Below are positions 58,882-64,000 of a stretch of 64,000 nt of DNA, in pieces. Positions within the stretch are counted from its first letter, which is position 1. Each line of letters begins with the position of its first letter. The position numbers and the translations under genes were made by a program. Origin of the DNA: Hyphomicrobium methylovorum (GTDB lineage: Bacteria > Pseudomonadota > Alphaproteobacteria > Rhizobiales > Hyphomicrobiaceae); contig NZ_QHJE01000001.1 of assembly GCF_013626205.1 (NCBI RefSeq), positions 310,001-374,000 on the forward strand. The letters run 5' to 3'. The notes under the pieces are model-generated. The model saw nothing but the letters and a program-made list of their open reading frames with translations. It was not told where the DNA came from and did not search any database.

Positions 58882-60798
58882 CTAGGGTTCCGCCTTCACC
58901 GTCGAGCCGACGACAGCCGCAACGGCCTTGGCGTCCTGTGCGTCCAACGGCTGATCGGCTGGTTCCTCGGTCGTTTTCGGTGAACTCTCAATCTCGTCGA
59001 GCCATCGCGCGGAGCGTGCGAAATCTCGATCCTTGCGGAATGCGTCGCTGGGGTTGAACCCGTCCAGGCGGGTGATTGCCTGGGCTACCAGTTTGCGAAA
59101 TTCTGGCACGTCAAAGTACGACGCGTGGACCAGTTCTTTCCAGGTGAAATAGGTGCTTATGGCTGAGTCCGCCGAATGGCGCGGATCGGCGAAGGTGATC
59201 TGGCCGATGGCACGGCGGAATTTCGCAATCGAAAGGCTCGCCGCCTGATTGCTGTAGTTCGATACGAGTCCGGCGATCGGTTCCGGAAGGCGTATCGGCG
59301 AAGCGTCGAGCCAGACTGGCCGGTCCGTCGCTCCGAGAGCGACCTCTCCTTCCGTGTCGTTGCCGAAGGCCGCGCGTTTCACTTCCGAATTGGTGATGCG
59401 ATTGAGAAGATCGCTCACCACGCGGCTGACGATTGTTGCAATCACTTTGATGACCAGCATCAAGACCAGCGCGAATGCTCCGAGGATGACCGGCACCATG
59501 ACCGCGGGAACAACGAGCGACCAGAACCAGCGCCGGCGCCGGTCTTCCACGTCAGCCGCGCCCAGCGCCCATGACAATTCATCCGTCACGACATGCAGCA
59601 ACAGTCCGCTGTTGATGGCAAGGTCGCGGCCGCCTCCACATAACTTGTTGTCGGGGCACGGCTGGCCATTTCTCTGAAAGAAGCGTTGCTTGAAGCGAAT
59701 GCCGCGTTCGATCGAGTCGATGTTAGGAAATTTTGCTTCGAGTAGATGCCGCCTCTCGCGATACGTGCGCCATATTTCTCGACGGTCTACGTTCGGCCCG
59801 AACCTCGCTGGGTTGGCTTCCGCTGCGTCGGTCAGATCTTCCTTCTTGCGTGTCAGCGCCAGTTCCTCGCGTAACGCTTTCAGCGCCGCCTCTGCTTCCG
59901 GAGTGGCACGCGAGTCGTAGATTTCGGTTTTTAGCCAATCGGCAAGAGCGACCATCGTTGGCGGCGAAAACAACACCGCAAAGTAGATGATCGGCAGCGT
60001 CACGACTGACAAAAGCGTGATTGCGGAGACGGCGAACGTCCGATCGAAAAAGGCCAGCTTGGCATCGGGGAGAAGCGATAGCCCCTGGATCGCCTCATCA
60101 TCAGGATGCGCGAGAGAGAGCCAGCGCGGACCAAAGTTTTCTTTCGTCCGTTTTCGCACGCGCGGATTGTGAGCGAGCATCGAGCGGCGCTCAAGATAGC
60201 GTAGCGCGATATAGAAGATGATCGCCGGGAGGCTCATCATCACCGCGGTGACGACGCGGATGCGTGGGAACAGTCCGCCGAACAGCATTTTGTCGCCGCT
60301 CGTCATGATCGCGAACATGTAGACCAGGAACATGAGCAGGAGCATCATCGAGGCGACGAAGATCACCTTGCGCATCAGGTTCAAACGGGTGAGCAGAAAG
60401 AGCTCTTTGCGCAGGCCAAGGAATGGCGTGCCTATCGTGATCCAGCGCTTTAGGTTCGGCAGACCTTTTTTGCGCGAAGCGGCGCTCAGCAGTGCACTCG
60501 ATATGACCGACCCGCCGTGACTGTGTCCGACGACGCAGTACGGTTCGCTTTTTGTTTCGAGATCGCGCATGACACGAACGAGCTTTTCACCCGCCTCGCG
60601 CCGATCGACCTCGCTGTTATTGCCGCTCCACACGAAAGGAACGATGTTGAGCTGGCCGTCTCTTGACTCGACAAGCTTGCGAATGTGCGTGTCGAACGTG
60701 CTTCCGGTCTCCCACCATTGAAGCTCGGTTTCGCCCCCTTCGGCTTCAACGGCCGTGGGGCGCGCAAACGTGCCGTGTACGATGATGATCGTCGCCAT
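58882..60798 (-). CDS. large membrane protein with alpha/beta-hydrolase domain
   Basis: A 638-residue protein. Residues 1-130 start as an alpha/beta hydrolase (IIIVHGTFARP, an oxyanion-type HG) with the nucleophile elbow GHSHGGSV near 91-98. Hydrophobic spans follow at about 143-168, 183-202, 257-283 and 430-462, with charged loops between. The later acid and His are not certain. A membrane-bound lipase or esterase is likely; the substrate is unknown. The Shine-Dalgarno is weak. It lies 237 bases after the propeller gene. Confidence 0.65.
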   Translation of the reverse strand: MATIIIVHGTFARPTAVEAEGGETELQWWETGSTFDTHIRKLVESRDGQLNIVPFVWSGNNSEVDRREAGEKLVRVMRDLETKSEPYCVVGHSHGGSVISSALLSAASRKKGLPNLKRWITIGTPFLGLRKELFLLTRLNLMRKVIFVASMMLLLMFLVYMFAIMTSGDKMLFGGLFPRIRVVTAVMMSLPAIIFYIALRYLERRSMLAHNPRVRKRTKENFGPRWLSLAHPDDEAIQGLSLLPDAKLAFFDRTFAVSAITLLSVVTLPIIYFAVLFSPPTMVALADWLKTEIYDSRATPEAEAALKALREELALTRKKEDLTDAAEANPARFGPNVDRREIWRTYRERRHLLEAKFPNIDSIERGIRFKQRFFQRNGQPCPDNKLCGGGRDLAINSGLLLHVVTDELSWALGAADVEDRRRRWFWSLVVPAVMVPVILGAFALVLMLVIKVIATIVSRVVSDLLNRITNSEVKRAAFGNDTEGEVALGATDRPVWLDASPIRLPEPIAGLVSNYSNQAASLSIAKFRRAIGQITFADPRHSADSAISTYFTWKELVHASYFDVPEFRKLVAQAITRLDGFNPSDAFRKDRDFARSARWLDEIESSPKTTEEPADQPLDAQDAKAVAAVVGSTVKAEP

Positions 60799-61202
60799 TT
60801 ACGCAGCCCCGTACGTCCAGCCTACCTCAACCCAAACACGCGCCAATCCGAGCGTCGCCGTTCGTTGCAGTCTCTTGGACTTATGATGGCTTAAGTTGGA
60901 AGGCGTAGCACCCCAGGTGCGCCGGAAAAGAAAGCAAAAGTAACAATCTGTGGCAGTAAATCCGCTATTTGCCGTCCGACACAATCCAAGTTCGAGACGT
61001 GTCAAATAGTCTTAGCCCATGTGGCCAGTTTACAATTTTGTAATAGCGGTTAAGCGCGCATCGGGTTTATCGGTCTGTTTTAAAGCATCTCCCTGCCATC
61101 CTATTTTCACAGCCCAGCCAAGCGAGAAATTGGAATGGAACTCTTGTTCTGTGCGGAGTGTTTGCATGCTGAGTAACACTGGATCACCAACGGGAGACTA
61201 GA
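60799..61202. other. intergenic region with MarR operator candidate
   Basis: A divergent 404-base spacer between the hydrolase gene and the marR gene. It contains the palindrome TTACAA-TT-TTGTAA at 61030-61043, AT-richer than its surroundings and suited to a MarR dimer. No gene is seen. Confidence 0.45.
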
Positions 61203-61631
61203 ATGCGCCACGATGCTCAACGTTCGATCATCCATCTTCTGCGACGCGTCGATCAGTGTGCCGCCCAACTCTATTCCACAGAAGCGTCCGACTCGGATTT
61301 GACGCTGAGGCAGCTTGCAATTCTGACCGCAATTTCTCAGGAACCTGATCTCAGCCAGACCGACCTCGTCGTAAAAACGGGTATCGATCGTTCGACGGTC
61401 GCGGGGATTGTCAGCCGCCTTATCGGCAAGGGCTTGCTGGAACGCCGTCGCTCTCCCGAAGATGGCCGGGCCTATTGCGTGCGCCTTTCCAAGCGCGGAG
61501 TCAAAGCAATAGCCGGAGCGGACCGGATTTACACTCGGATAGAGAAGAAGCTGCTGTCCGGACTTCCCTCGGGCGAAGCCAATCAATTCGTTTCGTCGCT
61601 CAAATCCATTCTCAGCGCACAGACAAACTAA
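61203..61631 (+). CDS. MarR-family regulator
   Basis: A 142-residue winged-helix regulator. DSDLTLRQLAILTAIS, SQTDLVVKTGIDRSTVAGIVSRLIGKGLLERRRSPEDGRA and LSKRG follow the family layout, with the DxR wing present. GGGAG precedes the ATG. Members sense small phenolic or oxidant molecules; the ligand is unknown here. It likely acts on the palindrome at 61030-61043. Confidence 0.88.
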   Translation: MRHDAQRSIIHLLRRVDQCAAQLYSTEASDSDLTLRQLAILTAISQEPDLSQTDLVVKTGIDRSTVAGIVSRLIGKGLLERRRSPEDGRAYCVRLSKRGVKAIAGADRIYTRIEKKLLSGLPSGEANQFVSSLKSILSAQTN

Positions 61632-61738
61632 AGTTTGCCTTTCTGCGCCCGCATAAATGCTGATCTGATCTTCATACTTAGCATTGGACGCTTTCAGGCG
61701 TCGCTCTATCATTTCGCAGTTTGGCGGAGTGAAACCTT

Positions 61739-62737
61739 TTGACGTTCATCGGCAGATGCGGCGGGCCAGCGCTTTCTGACGGCTCAGATTCGAAGCTGAT
61801 TTCCACATCGCAATTGCACCCCCGCGACCGTTTTGATTACTGGCATGAGATCGCCTGTCGAGCGACGACGCCGCACGAATGCCGGCCTCGAAATCGCGCC
61901 GCTTTTCAAGGCGAAATTCATGCGGAAACTTTAGCGGGGGGCTCGCTTACCTCTGTCAGCCATAATGGCATTACCACTTGGCGGACGCGTCGGCAGATCG
62001 CCCAGGCGAACGACTGCGTGTTTCTTTGTCTGCAGTTGGTAGGAAGCGCGCGGTTCAGTCAGTACGGCCGGGATGTCTCCCTTTCCGATGGTGATCTTGC
62101 GCTCGTCGATAATGGCTTGCAGGCCAACATGACCAGCTCGCTCAACTCCCATAAGCTTCTGCTTGAGCTGGGTCGTAGAGATTGCGAAGCCCGCCTCGGG
62201 AAAATTCAGCAATCGGCCGCGCGTCGGATTGATGGCTCTCGTGGCCTTGGAAAGCTTCTTTCTACTTTCGTACAAGGTCTGCGCGGACAATCCTCGCAGT
62301 TGAGTTCCGGCGCTCAGGCGCAGATCTCGCTGCAGGTGATTGATCTCGTCGCCGTCGCTTTGTCGGAAGGCGAAAGTGCTGGCCCGGTGCAATCGTCCGG
62401 GCGGCTTGCTTCCCTGCTTCGGCTCAAGTCCGTAGTCGATGCCAACCTTTCGAACAGCAACGTGACGTGCGAGGATCTTGCGAACGCCGCTGGCATTTCG
62501 GTGCGCTACGCCAACCAGCTTCTTGACGCTGAAGATACGTCGCTTCGGCGGTTGCTGTTCAGCAGGCGGATTGCGAAGTGCCAGGCGACACTGGCTGACA
62601 AGACGCAAGCGCATCGGCAAATCAGCGACATCGCTTACTCCTGGGGTTTCGACGATCCTTCGCACTTCGGCCGGCTTTTCAAAGACGCTACGGGAATGAC
62701 GCCACGTAGCTACCGTATGCAGGCGCGCCAGCCTTAG
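61739..62737 (+). CDS. AraC-family regulator
   Basis: A 332-residue regulator. Residues 20-190 form the AraC_binding_2-type ligand domain (RFDYWHEIACRA). The C-terminal 100 residues form the double-HTH (VTCEDLANAAGISVRYANQLL and ISDIAYSWGFDDPSHFGRLFKDATGMTP). The start is a TTG with GGAG nine bases upstream. It follows marR by 107 bases on the same strand. Its target is not evident. Confidence 0.88.
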   Translation: MTFIGRCGGPALSDGSDSKLISTSQLHPRDRFDYWHEIACRATTPHECRPRNRAAFQGEIHAETLAGGSLTSVSHNGITTWRTRRQIAQANDCVFLCLQLVGSARFSQYGRDVSLSDGDLALVDNGLQANMTSSLNSHKLLLELGRRDCEARLGKIQQSAARRIDGSRGLGKLLSTFVQGLRGQSSQLSSGAQAQISLQVIDLVAVALSEGESAGPVQSSGRLASLLRLKSVVDANLSNSNVTCEDLANAAGISVRYANQLLDAEDTSLRRLLFSRRIAKCQATLADKTQAHRQISDIAYSWGFDDPSHFGRLFKDATGMTPRSYRMQARQP

Positions 62738-62928
62738 AGCCCCATTCCGCCCTCCCAACATCTTGGTAATGCTCGCGGAACTCCCGGCATTCGAAGTTCG
62801 TTATCCTCGGGCCTCGCTCAAAATGGGCGGCCTGAACGGCTTTCTGCCGCCCTAATCAAAACGTAACCCAGAGATGAGACACTAATCGCTGGCGCCGCGG
62901 GGCCCGCCGGTACAGTTGGAGCTTGATC

Positions 62929-64000
62929 GTGAGCACCCGCCCAGAGTTGCTCATACGCCAGTTTAAGAGACGCGCCAAAGTGCTGCGGACTTCGGCGCTG
63001 GCATTTCGCGCGCGGGCGCAAACATCCGCGAACAAATTTCGCATCGTGGCGCTGGAGCGCGCGTCACGCTTCGCAATCAAGACATCGGACAGGTTATCGC
63101 GAGCGGTATTCATCGGACTGATTGCATTGGCATGCTCACTGCCGTTCGCGATCAAGCGCGAGACGCTCATTGCATCCGCGCCGCCCTCCGAAACGCTAAA
63201 GACGCGTTCGGCCGTTCCGCAGGCCGTTTCCAGCACGTCGCCGAAGCCGACTGCCGCACGCGAAGAAGAGCCCCCTTCTCTCTCGGAAACGAAGCCGGCG
63301 ATGGCGCTGCCGGACCCCAAAGAGGAGAAGCCAGTGCCGCCCTCCGAGCAGCAAGCGCCGCCTTGGAGCGATAGAGAAATCGCGGCGGCAAAGAGCGAGT
63401 GCGACCGTCTTCTTGAAAAGGTTACCTACGTTGCGGAGGAGCTTCCTCCTGCGCGAGAAGGCATATGTGGTGCGCCGGCTCCTCGGCTCTTGAGAAGCCT
63501 TGGACCAGACAAGACAAAGATCGATCCTCCTGCCACGCTGTCGTGTCCGATGATTGCGGCTATGAACACCTGGGTCAGCGAAAAACTTCAAACGGCGGCG
63601 AAGGAGAACTTTAACTCGCCCGTCGTTCGCATCATCGCCGGATCATATTCGTGCCGGAACCGGTATGGGCTTGCGCGTGCGCCGATCAGCGAGCACGCGC
63701 TGATGAACGCAATCGACATTTCGGCGTTCGTGCTCGCCAACGGCAAAGTCATTCGCGTGTCGAAGGGCTGGAAGCCACCGCACGAGCCGGAGAAGAATAC
63801 CGCAGACACAGAGGAACAAGACGCGAAAACCGATAAGGCAAAAGCTATGCGGTCGGCGGCGGCGAAGCTTGGCGGCGGCGCGACCGCTGCCGCGTCCGTC
63901 GTCGTCAAAGTGAAGGTGACGGTGCCGAAGCGCGATAAGCAGCAGGAAGCGTCATCTGCTTTTCTGCATCAGGCCCATAGCGATGCCTGCTCGTTGTTTG
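62929..64000 (+). CDS. extensin-like family protein, C-terminus cut by window end
   Basis: An open frame of 357 codons from a GTG at 62929 (GGAG eight bases upstream) that continues past the window. An N-terminal basic stretch and one membrane span (FIGLIALACSLPFAI, near 65-80) are followed by a Pro/Glu linker. From about 160 the extensin-like C domain begins (CDRLLEK...GICGAPAPRLL, LSCPMIAAMNTWV, SCRNRYG, ISEHALMNAIDISAFVLANG). The last visible part ends in SDACSLF. Such proteins are anchored in the alphaproteobacterial envelope; the activity is unproven. Confidence 0.85.
   Translation, partial: MSTRPELLIRQFKRRAKVLRTSALAFRARAQTSANKFRIVALERASRFAIKTSDRLSRAVFIGLIALACSLPFAIKRETLIASAPPSETLKTRSAVPQAVSSTSPKPTAAREEEPPSLSETKPAMALPDPKEEKPVPPSEQQAPPWSDREIAAAKSECDRLLEKVTYVAEELPPAREGICGAPAPRLLRSLGPDKTKIDPPATLSCPMIAAMNTWVSEKLQTAAKENFNSPVVRIIAGSYSCRNRYGLARAPISEHALMNAIDISAFVLANGKVIRVSKGWKPPHEPEKNTADTEEQDAKTDKAKAMRSAAAKLGGGATAAASVVVKVKVTVPKRDKQQEASSAFLHQAHSDACSLF

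Noticed and set aside
1-64000. tRNA gene as integration target
   Set aside because: No cloverleaf or T-loop (GTTCRA) context was recognised near the integrase or the island edges on reading; a covariance search was not possible.

Overview
The window looks like chromosome of an alphaproteobacterium of the order Hyphomicrobiales, possibly close to Hyphomicrobium. This is inferred from moderately high GC, dense coding, and gene types common there: IalB, an extensin-like protein, small DUF2958/DUF6915-type cargo genes and several HME-RND metal pumps. No rRNA, tRNA or CRISPR array was found, so the taxonomic call is soft.

Region 1 (1-10250) is mobile-element DNA. A tyrosine recombinase (8240-7326) sits among small, tightly packed, mostly minus-strand genes, many overlapping as ATGA and each with a good Shine-Dalgarno. 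It includes DUF2958, DUF6915-like and DUF6878-like proteins, four tandem divergent paralogues of a small HTH-like protein (5511-6676), and a two-gene unit with a predicted PD-(D/E)XK nuclease (8785-9584). Its most unusual content is a structured element present twice (about 2905-2974 and 3856-3914): an identical core closed by a terminal stem whose sequence differs completely between copies but stays perfectly paired.

Region 2 (10479-28065) is a metal-resistance island. About 15 kb of minus-strand genes carry a czcI-like gene, czcC, czcB, czcA, His/Cys-rich periplasmic proteins, a TPR protein, a short cation transporter, a DUF2946-like protein, a FixH-like protein and cusB-cusA; a czcD-type exporter is divergent. 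No metal-responsive regulator is visible. A lone serine resolvase closes the island.

Region 3 (28066-41332) holds a ModD-like gene, then a minus-strand set tonB, exbD, exbB, a two-partner-secretion transporter, an IalB protein and a large TpsA exoprotein with two TPS-type domains, then a Crp/Fnr regulator facing an ABC importer operon. A pair of identical 10-bp palindromes precedes the importer.

Region 4 (41434-51600) looks like a catabolic unit. A spermidine/putrescine-type ABC importer, an SDR and a propionyl-CoA-synthetase-like enzyme are divergent from an APH-fold kinase and a class-III PLP enzyme of the phospho-lyase type, with a DeoR regulator at the end. Kinase plus phospho-lyase plus short-chain acyl-CoA synthetase suggests degradation of an amino alcohol.

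Region 5 (51690-64000) has a third RND metal pump with an unusual fused His-repeat adaptor, a DUF2946-like protein, a MoaD/ThiS-like protein overlapping an Asp-box beta-propeller gene, a large membrane hydrolase, MarR and AraC regulators, and the start of an extensin-like gene that runs off the end.
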